Shown: positions 48,161 to 57,614, numbered from the stretch's first letter. The stretch is DNA of 64,000 bases from Siderastrea siderea (GCA_964030785.1 OZ034968.1:48321230-48385229); one strand, 5' to 3'. The notes: generated by a model not told the origin, from the letters alone. A program made the numbers and translations.

Positions 48161-49177
48161 TTAAGACATTAAATCAAACAATAAATCCACGCCCTCGTCG
48201 GATGACATGTCATGAACGAGGTCTTCAGGGGGCAACAATGCCTCCACATCAAAATCCTCGACATCGTTCATGACCTGCTGCCAATCATCGGGTGACATGT
48301 CTTTCAATAACTCCTGCAAATACGAAACATTCTCCCAATCAGGGGAGTCCGCAACTTGCACGCCCCCCGAATCCAAATCAAACACAGTATGAGAGTCCGT
48401 GGGCGGTCCGTTTGTATCCACAGATTCCTGTGTCACAGGAATGGATTTCAAATAATCCGTCAGGGGGATGGTTAATGTCAAAGGTCCTAAAGCCTCCATT
48501 TTCTCTCGAGTTCTCTTTTTCTCCAGCAGGTGGGCTCGACGACACCTCTCTTTCTCCCTCAACACCTCTCGATGGGTCTCCCGATATTGTTGCTCATACC
48601 CCAGGCGCTGTTCCAGATTCTTTTCCCGGTAGCGCCTTTGGGCCTCCGCCAGCTTGGCTCCATTCCTTTCCCGGTAGCGCCTTTGGGCCTCCGCCAGCTT
48701 GGCTCGATTCCTTTCCCGGTAACGCTTATCACACTCAGCCACGCGCTCTGGATACCTTGCCTTGTAGCGCCTGCGGGCCGCCGCCACCTGTTTACGACGT
48801 TTTTCCCGGTAACACTGGCTGGACACCGCGATGAACTCTCGATTGTTTTCTCGGTACTTTTTTTTGTAGGCGGCCACTTTCTCTGGGTGTTCGGCCCGAT
48901 ACCGTTTACATTTGGCCCTCATGCTCTGACATTTCGCCAGAAACCGTTGTTGAGTGGCGGCTACTCGGTCGGGATGCCTGGCCCGGTACCTCGCTTGAGC
49001 GGTCAGTTGCTGCAGTTGTTTTCTCTCAAGGTTGGGCAGTTCGTAGTCGTCGTCGTCGTCGTCGTCGTGGGGGTCATAGTCGATGTCGTTGGTGGAGTCA
49101 TCGTCGTCGTCGTCGCTTTGATGGTAGCTGACTGGGGGTCTGTGACGGCGGCTGCGGGACTGTCTTACGCGGGACAT
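48161..49177 (-). CDS. Repeat-rich basic protein with acidic tail
   Basis: 338 residues from MSRVRQSR at 49177; the frame stays open to 49276. Two Asp runs near the N-terminus are followed by about nine tandem repeats of roughly 15-18 residues with the core RYRERNRAKLAEAQR (Tyr, Arg, Glu/His and Ala at fixed spacing). Two of them are 45-bp near-identical at DNA level (about 48622-48711). The repeat resembles STPR-type or similar basic helical arrays that bind DNA. The C-terminus is acidic with bulky residues (MSPDDWQQVMNDVEDFDVEA), like an activation domain. A DNA-binding transcription activator is a fair guess, not shown. Confidence 0.6.
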   Translation of the reverse strand: MSRVRQSRSRRHRPPVSYHQSDDDDDDSTNDIDYDPHDDDDDDDYELPNLERKQLQQLTAQARYRARHPDRVAATQQRFLAKCQSMRAKCKRYRAEHPEKVAAYKKKYRENNREFIAVSSQCYREKRRKQVAAARRRYKARYPERVAECDKRYRERNRAKLAEAQRRYRERNGAKLAEAQRRYREKNLEQRLGYEQQYRETHREVLREKERCRRAHLLEKKRTREKMEALGPLTLTIPLTDYLKSIPVTQESVDTNGPPTDSHTVFDLDSGGVQVADSPDWENVSYLQELLKDMSPDDWQQVMNDVEDFDVEALLPPEDLVHDMSSDEGVDLLFDLMS

Positions 49178-49505
49178 CGGGCGAGGGTGGCGGTGCTCGG
49201 GGAGGTGTGGCTGGCCGCTTAAATTTGTGGTGCCAGTTGGTCCAGCAATAATCCAGCCCCTCGATGTACCAGTCACAGGTCATGTGAGGGTAACAATATT
49301 CCTCCAAACGAACGGCCTCTTCTGCTCGGCGTTTCTGCGCCTCGACTTTCTCCGGTTCCAGTTGTTTCAAACGTTCAGCAAACTCAGCAAAGGTTTCCTC
49401 CTCCTCCTCCAACTCCCTCTTCACTTTCTCCAAGATCTCTTCGACTTCCAAATCTACTTCAAACTCCTCAAAGGCTTCTAATAGCTTCTCATGACCAGCG
49501 TCCAT
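49098..49505 (-). CDS. Acidic coiled-coil protein, right minus-strand unit
   Basis: 135 residues from the ATG at 49505, 32-38 bp after a TATA box on the same strand (49537-49543). The N-terminal half is a Glu-rich coiled coil (VDLEVEEILEKVKRELEEEE, FAEFAERLKQLEPEKVEAQK); then MTCDWYIEGLDYCWTNWHH and a Pro-rich tail ending KRRRRR. Its last 80 or so bases overlap the start of the next minus-strand gene in another frame. Function unknown; its position in the promoter-proximal right unit suggests early expression. Confidence 0.55.
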   Translation of the reverse strand: MDAGHEKLLEAFEEFEVDLEVEEILEKVKRELEEEEETFAEFAERLKQLEPEKVEAQKRRAEEAVRLEEYCYPHMTCDWYIEGLDYCWTNWHHKFKRPATPPRAPPPSPDVPRKTVPQPPSQTPSQLPSKRRRRR

Positions 49506-49741
49506 TTTGAGATGACTCACCTCGAGGGTCGATCTGTTTTATAGTCTCTCATTCGTTCCCGTCATGCACCATGGACCCTAACTAGAGAGGGGGGAGGGGG
49601 GTCCCCCCACCTCGTCCCACCCTCCCTAGGGCACCCCCTCTCAGGGGGTACCCTGTTTAGTGATTGGCTCCTTCCCCTCCCACGTGACCTTTTGGTTCTC
49701 TATAAAAACAGAGCCCCGATCTCCAGTAAGTTCATCTGATC
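49506..49741. promoter_or_regulatory. Right divergent promoter, mirror copy of the left one
   Basis: Minus TATA TATAAAA at 49537-49543; plus TATA TATAAAAA at 49701-49708, 41 bp before the polymerase ATG. In between are CCATGG near 49570, GGGGGAGGGGGGTCCCCCCA, an inverted CCAAT neighbourhood (TGATTGGCTCC) and CACGTGACC. Reverse-complementing 49560-49705 gives the same order of words as 33985-34115 with high similarity. Confidence 0.7.
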
Positions 49742-52700
49742 ATGTCCTCTCGCCAAGACGAAGCGGGGCCTAGTGGCCTCGCTAGAGGCGACGTCATGTC
49801 CTTGCTTGGACTAGAGATGTCCGATTCAGAGCCAGAAGAAGACGAGACGACAACAACTTCCTGTGTGGGACCTATGTTATGTACCGAAGACATGCCGGAC
49901 AGTGATGAGATTTGTGAAGAGGCCTTGGATCGCTTCGAACGCCAACGTGCGTTTCAAACCCATCTTCTTCAACAAACTGGGGGAGGTTTGGATACCTCGA
50001 TCGGAGCAGGAACGTTTGACTTTGAACTCCAACCCTATGTCGATCGTTTGAGCAACCGTCTGGGAGTGCGTGAACGTCATTTCAAGACCCAGTTACGTCA
50101 AAGGGGGAATTTCATTCCCAATCAGAGCATGACTCGAGCTCTAGAAGAGGGGTTACGTCGCGCGGTGAATCAAGTGTTGACCACCACCACACCTCCCCTC
50201 CACGATCAAGATCGCCTGTACTTTACCATCGCCTCCAACAGACTCCATAATAATTTTCAGGGCTGGGGATTACGTGCAGGAGAATGGCGCCAAGGCGGCG
50301 ACCGTGTCGAGGCTTTATTCCAACGTTTAGCCCAAGCCCTCAACAGCAACGAACAATTTGAAATGGACGACTCCTTTCAAGTCTCCATTACTCAAGTCCA
50401 TCATGCCCCTCAAGGAACCGGCAAACCACGCCGGACCAAACCCGGACATCAACCTCTACGAAATTTAATACCCAAGAAACGTTCCATTATCCATATTCAA
50501 AACAGGGATGAACTCTGTTGTGCCAGAGCCCTCGTCACTGCCAAAGCCAAAGTGGACCAACACCCGAAATGGCATTCAATTCGCAAAGGAAGGCCCCTGC
50601 AGAGAACCCTAGCTCTGGAGCTCCAGAATGAAGCCCAGGTACCCTTCGGTCCTTGTGGCTACCATGCCTTGACCCAATTCAGTACCACTCCTTCCCTGAC
50701 CGGTTACCAGATCCTGTTGGTGGATGCCGACCGTTCTTATCACATCACCACCTTTGGTCCCCTTCAAGACAAACAATTGATCCTGTTGCACGAGAAAGGT
50801 CATTATGATGTCATTACCAAGTTGCCAGGCTTTTTCGGATCCAGTTACGTCTGTGCCCATTGTTGGAAACCCTATGAGCATGAGGGAAAGCATCGATGCA
50901 ACAACAACAAACGTCATTGCAGGGCCTGTTGCCAAAAAGAGTGTCCTGATTTCCTGGAGGCGTACCCTCGAGGCCAGAAAGCCACTCAACGTTGTCAACA
51001 ATGTCATCGGGACTTTTTTGGAGACACCTGTTTCCAAATGCATCTCGTCAAGGACCACGCCGGCAAACCCGTGACCAACCTAGACTCCTCCGTCTGCTTT
51101 CGGCGCCGTCGCTGTGCTAAATGTCTAATCCTAGTTCCTGCTTGCCACATTGACAAGCATCAATGTGGCTACATTGATTGTCCCTGCTGTCATGAGTACG
51201 TGGACGGTGCAACTCATCGTTGTTTTATTCAAATAGCCACTCAAGACAAGAAAAGAAAGAGGAAACGACAACGAGGGCCCCGCGCCAAACGTAGGGTGGG
51301 TGTGGATGCCACACCCGAGGAGGAGGAAGACGAGGAGGAGGACAGCATACCACCCCTTCATGTCTTCTTTGATATTGAAGCCATGCAACCCCAAGAACAA
51401 CACATCGCTAATCTCGTCGTGGCCGAAACCGAAGACGACGACCAACCCATGTGTTTCCCTGGCAACCATTGCGTCCGAGATTTCCTGGAATGGTTGGATA
51501 CCTTGACACTCCACGATACCCGTCAAGTTAATGTGTTGGCCCATAACTTCCAAGGGTACGATGGTTACTTTATCATTCATCAATATTATGGCGACAACAG
51601 GATCGTCGAGCAGCTCCGGAACGGGTGTAAACTCTTGCAAGTCCAACACGATCGTATCCGCTTCATCGACTCTTTGAGTTTCTTCCAGATGCCTCTATCG
51701 GCGTTTCCCAAAACCTTTGGATTGACAGAACTCTGTAAAGGGTACTTCCCCCACAAGTTCAATCATCCAGATCATCAAAACTACGTAGGACCCATCCCGG
51801 CCCTTGATTACTACATGCCTGAAACCATGTCCCCCGAAGGCAAGCAAGCCTTGGAAACCTGGCATCAAGACCAACGCGACAAGGTCTTTGACTTCCGCAA
51901 AGAACTGGTTAAGTACTGCAAATCGGATGTACGTCTCTTGAAAGAAGGTTGTTTGACATTCAAACGGTTGTTTGAAACGCTGACGGGCTTCAACCCCTTC
52001 GACCACATCACCATTGCCTCTGCTTGTAACCGCGATTTACGCATGAATCGCATGATCCCCAACAGTATTGCCAGTGAACCCGTCCGAGGATGGCGCAATC
52101 GCATCAACTACTCCAACGTGGCCCTGGAATGGTTAACCTGGTGTGCCCAACAACAACAACAGACCATTCAACATGCCCGTAATGCCGGCGAGTATTGCAT
52201 CCCTGGCACTAACTTCCATGTCGACGGTTTCGATGCCAGTACCAACACCATCTACGAATTTCACGGGTGTTTCTGGCATGGGTGTCGTCGCTGTTTCCCC
52301 ATTCGTCACGAAAGCCATCTACGTCACTATGATCGAACCATGCAAGATGTCTACGAGACCACCCAGCAAAGGATCCAACAATTTAAAGAGCTCGGATACC
52401 ATGTCATAGAAATGTGGGAATGTGATTGGACCCGTCTCAAAGACACCTCCTTGGACATCCGAACGTACCTGGGGACCCTTGACTTCACAGAACCTCTCAA
52501 CCCCCGTGACGCTTTCTGCGGGGGTCGTACCAATGCTGTGAAACTGTACCATCGCGTGACACCCAGTCAACAAATACATTACATTGATGTGACCTCCTTG
52601 TACCCCTGGGTGAACAAGACCTGTGTGTACCCCAAAGGCCATCCTCGTTTCATCTTCAATCCGGGACACACCGACATCCGTCAGTACTTTGGCCTCGTCC

Positions 52701-53875
52701 AATGCAAAGTCCTGCCGCCACGTCATCTCTACCATCCTGTCCTCCCTTACCGTCATGACTCCAAACTCCTTTTTCCTCTCTGTGCTGCCTGTGTGGAACA
52801 AGAGATGCCCAAACGACCCTTAGACAGATGCGCAGAATGTGTGCACACCGACGAACAGCGAGCCCTGACTGGAACATGGTGTAGCCCCGAATTATCTAAA
52901 GCGGTGGACTTGGGGTACGACATCCTGTACATCTATGAGGTCTGGCATTTTGACGAGACGTGTGAAGGCCTCTTCAAGGACTACGTCAACACCTGGTTGA
53001 AAATCAAGCAAGAAGCCAGCGGGTGGCCATCCTGGGTCGGTGAAGACGAAACCAAACGTCAGCAATACCTTCGAGAGTACTACGAGCATGAAGGCATCCA
53101 ATTGGAGTACCACAACATCAAAAAGAACCCGGGCTTGCGTACCCTCGCTAAAATGATGCTCAATTCCATGTGGGGCAAGTTTGGACAACGTCTGAATAAG
53201 ACCCAAGTCGAAACATTTGATGACCCTCAAGCCTTCCACCGTTTTCTAGATACCAGTACTTTGGAGGTACGTCACGTATCCGTTATCAATGACAACTTAG
53301 TGGAGGTACATTACCAGTACCAAGACGAAGACATCCCCGTGTCACCTAACCTCAATATCTTCGTGGCGTGTTTCACTACCTGTTGGGCCCGGCTCCGCCT
53401 GTATACAGCCCTGGAACAGCTAGGGGAACGTGTCCTCTACTACGACACGGACTCCGTCATCTATTGGACAGACGAGAATCAATCCATCCCGGTCTTGGGC
53501 GATTACCTCGGCGAGTTTACGAGTGAATTGGACCCTGACGATTTCATTGTGGAATTTGTCTCAGGGGGTCCCAAGAACTATGGGTATCAAACCCAGAAGG
53601 GTCACGTTGAGTGCAAGGTGCGAGGTTTCCGCCTTAACAGCGAAGGCAAAACCCAATTGAATTACAACATCATGCGTCAGAATGTCCTGGATGAAATCCA
53701 GAAGCCACTTCTACGTCCACGCCAAACCCAGGTCATCAAGACCCACCAAATTGTGCGCGATCCCAAACACTACCAACTGTACACCTTCCCCGAATACAAA
53801 CGATACCAGCTCGTGTACGATAAAAGAGTCGTGGATCCTGTCACCTTCCAGACCTACCCTTATGGATACCAGTGA
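49742..53875 (+). CDS. POLB: Protein-primed family B DNA polymerase
   Basis: 1377 residues, typical of Polinton polymerases. N-terminal 350 residues with Gln-rich and charged parts (the terminal-protein-like region of such enzymes is expected here). Zinc-binding clusters lie at about 370-497 (CAHCWKPYEHEGKHRC, CRACCQKEC, CQQCHRDFFG, CPCCHEY). Exonuclease: ExoI FFDIEA (near 543), ExoII AHNFQGYDGYF (near 600), ExoIII YCKSDVRLL (near 725). A Vsr-like insert FHGCFWHGCRRC lies near 840-852. Polymerase: motif A DVTSLYP (near 948), motif B KMMLNSMWGKFG (near 1140), motif C YYDTDSVI (near 1233). All catalytic residues are present. It replicates the linear genome from protein-linked ends. Confidence 0.97.
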   Translation: MSSRQDEAGPSGLARGDVMSLLGLEMSDSEPEEDETTTTSCVGPMLCTEDMPDSDEICEEALDRFERQRAFQTHLLQQTGGGLDTSIGAGTFDFELQPYVDRLSNRLGVRERHFKTQLRQRGNFIPNQSMTRALEEGLRRAVNQVLTTTTPPLHDQDRLYFTIASNRLHNNFQGWGLRAGEWRQGGDRVEALFQRLAQALNSNEQFEMDDSFQVSITQVHHAPQGTGKPRRTKPGHQPLRNLIPKKRSIIHIQNRDELCCARALVTAKAKVDQHPKWHSIRKGRPLQRTLALELQNEAQVPFGPCGYHALTQFSTTPSLTGYQILLVDADRSYHITTFGPLQDKQLILLHEKGHYDVITKLPGFFGSSYVCAHCWKPYEHEGKHRCNNNKRHCRACCQKECPDFLEAYPRGQKATQRCQQCHRDFFGDTCFQMHLVKDHAGKPVTNLDSSVCFRRRRCAKCLILVPACHIDKHQCGYIDCPCCHEYVDGATHRCFIQIATQDKKRKRKRQRGPRAKRRVGVDATPEEEEDEEEDSIPPLHVFFDIEAMQPQEQHIANLVVAETEDDDQPMCFPGNHCVRDFLEWLDTLTLHDTRQVNVLAHNFQGYDGYFIIHQYYGDNRIVEQLRNGCKLLQVQHDRIRFIDSLSFFQMPLSAFPKTFGLTELCKGYFPHKFNHPDHQNYVGPIPALDYYMPETMSPEGKQALETWHQDQRDKVFDFRKELVKYCKSDVRLLKEGCLTFKRLFETLTGFNPFDHITIASACNRDLRMNRMIPNSIASEPVRGWRNRINYSNVALEWLTWCAQQQQQTIQHARNAGEYCIPGTNFHVDGFDASTNTIYEFHGCFWHGCRRCFPIRHESHLRHYDRTMQDVYETTQQRIQQFKELGYHVIEMWECDWTRLKDTSLDIRTYLGTLDFTEPLNPRDAFCGGRTNAVKLYHRVTPSQQIHYIDVTSLYPWVNKTCVYPKGHPRFIFNPGHTDIRQYFGLVQCKVLPPRHLYHPVLPYRHDSKLLFPLCAACVEQEMPKRPLDRCAECVHTDEQRALTGTWCSPELSKAVDLGYDILYIYEVWHFDETCEGLFKDYVNTWLKIKQEASGWPSWVGEDETKRQQYLREYYEHEGIQLEYHNIKKNPGLRTLAKMMLNSMWGKFGQRLNKTQVETFDDPQAFHRFLDTSTLEVRHVSVINDNLVEVHYQYQDEDIPVSPNLNIFVACFTTCWARLRLYTALEQLGERVLYYDTDSVIYWTDENQSIPVLGDYLGEFTSELDPDDFIVEFVSGGPKNYGYQTQKGHVECKVRGFRLNSEGKTQLNYNIMRQNVLDEIQKPLLRPRQTQVIKTHQIVRDPKHYQLYTFPEYKRYQLVYDKRVVDPVTFQTYPYGYQ

Positions 53876-53897
53876 GACACCTACACCAGTTTGTAAC

Positions 53898-54135
53898 ACT
53901 CGTATTATCAAAAGGAACACTCATCTCAACTCATCTTATCAAATGGAACACTCAGCCCATATCAAAAGGAATACTCATCATGGAATACTCATATTATTAA
54001 AAGGAACTCAAAGGAATACTCATATTATTTAAAAGGAACTCAAAGGAATACTCCTCATTAAATAGCAACACTCATCTTATCAAAAGGAACTTTAAGGAAT
54101 ACTCATCAAGCCATTACGTGAAATGGAACACTCAT
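53898..54135. repeat. Subterminal degenerate repeats, right
   Basis: About eight imperfect copies of AAAAGGAACTCAAAGGAATA / CTCATATTAT words, inverted with respect to those at 32975-33050. Non-coding. They lie between the polymerase stop and the 18-bp array. Confidence 0.75.
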
Positions 54136-54146
54136 ATTATGATCTC

Positions 54147-54326
54147 ACGTCTAGCGAAGCCACTGCGTCTAGCGAAGCCGCTGCGTCTAGCGAAGCTGCT
54201 GCGTCTAGCGAAGCCACTGCGTCTAGCCAAGCCACTGCGTCTAGCGAAGCCACTGCGTCTAGCGAAGCCGCTGCGTCTAGCGAAGCCGCTGCGTCTAGCG
54301 AAGCCACTGCGTCTAGCGAAGCCACT
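54147..54326. repeat. 18-bp tandem array, ten units
   Basis: Ten units of GCGTCTAGCGAAGCC(A/G)CT, exactly 180 bp, with four variable positions. Because the unit is 6 codons long, all frames on both strands can stay open, so the overlapping open frames here are not evidence of genes. The left end of the element lacks the array. Confidence 0.95.
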
Positions 54327-54445
54327 GGTGGTTGCCTCCATTTACTCCTCCTCCTCCTGCGATTGGACTGATTGATGTTGTTTCTCTCCAACCATGGGGC
54401 GCCACGCTTCTGCTTCCCTTGTGACATGGAACTCTCATCCTCTGC

Positions 54446-54796
54446 AAGCCGCATTAAAATATTTTCTTTCCCAAATGCCTTTTGCTTGATGTGCCATATC
54501 AAACCCATATCAAATCCATATCTGGGTTACCCCCGTTCCCCAAATTGGACTTTGGACTTTGAGCCCACGTTTTCTCAGCGGTTTTACTTCCCCTTGAGCC
54601 CACGATCCATTTTTCCTACTCCTCAGCGGTTTCCCCTTCCAAATCACATGACTTCCGGTTGCATGAGCCTGCGATCCCTTTTTCCAACTGGTCAGCGGGG
54701 TTCCCCTCTTAAAAACACGTGACTTCCGGTTCCGGTCATGACGTCACCGACCAATCAGAAGCCTCCATTTTCTCCATACGGGCGCACATTACTACT
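54446..54796 (-). repeat. Right terminal inverted repeat
   Basis: 351 bp, inverted copy of the left TIR, containing a single CRE-ETS-E-box unit (CACGTGACTTCCGGTTCCGG then TGACGTCA, about 54717-54746) and the GCCTGCGATCC / GCCCACGATCC words. Ends ...GCACATTACTACT. Nearly identical to the left TIR outside the 44-bp duplication. Confidence 0.9.
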
Positions 54797-54802
54797 TTCG
54801 TA
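54797..54802. repeat. Target-site duplication, right
   Basis: TTCGTA, identical to 32581-32586. Confidence 0.9.
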
Positions 54803-57474
54803 CATCCACAAAACAAGATTTTTCCACGAAAACGCTCGACGCAAACTGATGTGTCAGCGACTCTGCTGCATGCTTATCATGTTTTCTTTTCGATTTGTGG
54901 ATAGAAATCGGCTTAGCGACCAATGTTTGGTGTACAAAGCGAATGGTTGATCGGGGGTGGATGTTCAATCTATCCTGCAGTTTTGATTTTTGTAGTCCCC
55001 CACTTTTGAGCGGATTTTCTTACGCTCAATCCACCGTCGCGTACGTCATTCACTGCCTTTACAAAGGTAGTTGACCGATTACTGTTCTGCATATTACAGA
55101 TGTCAAGAAAAGGCCTGCAAAAGATTCGACGTTTTACTTCGTTTCCGCTTTCTCCTTTAAAATAGCAAACGTTTTACTTTCGTTTCCGCTTACGCTTGCT
55201 TTTTGTAGCTGCTTTTGTCATGTTTATTAAAATCGCAACAAAGTGAAAAAGACTGGCAAAGTAACGACATTTCAAGGTGTATGTCAACATTCTATGCATA
55301 CACATCTACTTTAGTTCATTACATTCACGTTTTAGATTGTTTGCGTGAGATCAAGTCTAGCAAATATTCTTGACCTTTGCATGACCTGGATATAAAGCGT
55401 CGCTGTAATTTTGTTGTTACCGCAACAGATACATATTGTATCGTAATTTGCAAGGGTTGTTGTGTTACCTTTGCTACACTGGCAGCTTACTAGTTTTCAA
55501 ACAGTAAAGTTTGAAATTCAGTTCTTTAACTTATTTAAAAATAGGTTTTGAGAAAGGCGCCGCTAAATGTACGAAAACTGGCACAGTCGGTTGAAATGTA
55601 TGCTAAGATTTTCACCGCTAAAATTCAGGAGCAGTTAAATTTAAGCTGGCGTTGAAATTTCTTCTATTCACTTTCATCTTTTATCTATCATCTCTCCAAA
55701 AATCATGAAGCTCCTTACAAAACTACCTACAAAACGGGCTATTTGTTTATCTACGGTACCTTTACTGTGCAGTGAAAAGTGCAAATATCAGCCGCTAAAC
55801 TTAATTGACCTCGAAAGAAATTGTCCGCACTGACCTGCTTCTTCGTCAAAAAGCCCACCAAAACCGGCAATTTATAGCTGAAATGTTCCCATTATTTTTG
55901 GAATTCTTCGGTGAACGAAGATTTGAACGACCGATGAAAAAAAGCAAATAAAGGTTTTTTTGTACGAAAACTGGGCAACATACTGTAATTGGAATGAAGA
56001 CATTCCTTTTAATACAGTCGTCGAGAAAAGGAAAGACCTGAAGGATAGCTTGGAACTCGACGGCGCATATAGAAGAAATAGGAGAGCTTGAAGGGAAGAA
56101 ATCCTCGTTCAAGGACATACTTGTTTTTTCAGAACGAGGGGATCTGTAATGCGACCATCTGGAAAGGACCACTCGAGCAGTACTCTTTCGTTTAGATTTT
56201 CAAGTACTTCTTTCACTTCAACGGTAAAATAAATTACATATTTGATTGTGAATTTAAGTTGTAAGAATTGTAAAATTGAGCCAGTTTACATGTTTACGAT
56301 AATTTTCTTGACATCGTGGTTTGAAAAATTTGTAAACATTTGGTCAAAATAGCCGTGAAATTAATTCCCGCCTCGAGCTGAATTGCTGGCGGGTAACTTT
56401 TCTCCAGGCGAAAATAAAAGGCTGTTTGCTTTCCCGGGTGCTGATCAAAATAAATGTTTTTTTTTTCGTTTCTGAAGGTTTGCTGCCCGTTTCTCTGTAT
56501 TTAATATATAGATTTAGCCAAGCCTAAAAGCGGAACCGCGAAGGAATAAACTGGTGTTCGTTTCTCAAAAACGGTCCTCAAACGTTTCGGTCTCAAATAT
56601 ATTTCGGGGCTTTTTTTGGCTCGTTCGCTTTCGAAAAGTGTTTGTCAAAAAGCCTGAAAGTGTTCCGAATTGTCCTCCAATATTTTGGGGATCTGTTCTG
56701 TAAAACCAAGCTCGAAAGGTAGTTCTAGCGGCTGAGCACAGCTTGATTATTTTACTCACGAGCCGTCTAGCTTGGTGTTTGCAATGTTTCCATATCCTGT
56801 CATTAACTGTCAAGGCTTGTCAAATCTCCTTGGTTTATTGGCTGTTCGCTTGAATGAACTTGAAACGGCGCTCATTTACAAAAACAAAATAAAAATTATT
56901 CGACTGTTTAAATGGGTTATCTTCATCGCGTTCGGATGTTAACAAATAACATGAACTGCCACTAAATAAAAATATTAATCTGGTCAAAAATTTATGCTGA
57001 CATTTCGCCGGCATTTTACGGGGAGCTTCGAAGCACTTGTAATAAACTTATCGAAGAAATGTCGCGTAGGTTTTACTGAGCAGCCGCGAAAAAATTCAAG
57101 CACTTTGAGGAACACACATTACTTACCGGATAAAATAGCTTTAAACTCAAAACTGCTTCGCTTATAGTTACTTAAGTAACCCTTATATTTCGTTCTCTAA
57201 CTTGAGACCATCGAGATTGAAAACAAACGAACAAACACCGTCCAAACATTCTTAACTCTGTTGCATAAGTTTTGCGACTGCAAATTGTCTGAAATTCGAG
57301 CGCTTTAAAAAATGCACCGAACTGTTTTTGGAAGCTTTTCGGGCATAATAGGTTTAAACCGACAACTGCTTCGCTTATAGTTTCTCAAATAACTGTTATA
57401 TTTCGTTCTCTAACTACAGACCATCAAGATTCAAAACAAAGAAACGCCAAACACGCTTTTATTAAATTGTTATT
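54803..57474. other. Flank right of the Polinton, no gene recognised
   Basis: AT-rich, no supported coding sequence. It contains the perfect inverted partner (55962-55987) of the 26-bp sequence at 32367-32392, and a shorter relative GTACGAAAACTG at 55569-55580. Confidence 0.4.
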
Positions 57475-57614
57475 ATGCGCCGATCAATTCGAAACTTCAA
57501 CATCCCCCCCCCCCCGGGCACACCCCGGGCATTTGAACAAGCCAATCTTCAAAAGTTCAAATGCCCGGGGCGTTGCCCGGGGGGGATGTTGAACTTTCGA
57601 ATTGATCGGCGCAT
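57475..57614. repeat. Foldback element with C/G-rich stem
   Basis: ATGCGCCGATCAATTCGAAA at the left and its inverted copy TTTCGAATTGATCGGCGCAT at the right. The pairing continues through a poly-C/poly-G tract and CCCGGGCATTTGAAC/GTTCAAATGCCCGGG to a loop of about 16 bp. A hairpin of about 60 bp per arm. Non-coding MITE-like. Confidence 0.8.

Larger units (their letters stand above)
32587..54796. mobile_element. Intact 22.2-kb Polinton/Maverick (adintovirus-like)
   Basis: The ends are AGTAGTAATG... and its inverted copy ...CATTACTACT, fitting the 5'-AG...CT-3' rule of Polintons, with TIRs of 384 and 351 bp and a perfect 6-bp duplication. Every hallmark gene is present and open: protein-primed polymerase B, chromodomain integrase, packaging ATPase, adenain-like protease, double-jelly-roll capsid candidate and penton-like proteins. 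Coding density is near 90 per cent without introns. Late structural genes lie on the plus strand from 35.9 to 47.9 kb, and regulatory genes lie near both ends. The lack of any obvious disruption suggests a recent arrival or current activity. Confidence 0.95.

Noticed and set aside
54147..54326. CRISPR-like array
   Set aside because: Repeats are directly adjacent without spacers, and this is a eukaryotic locus.
54118..54508. Long frames on both strands through the 18-bp array
   Set aside because: The 18-bp period keeps all frames open; composition is purely the repeated hexapeptide and there is no start context.
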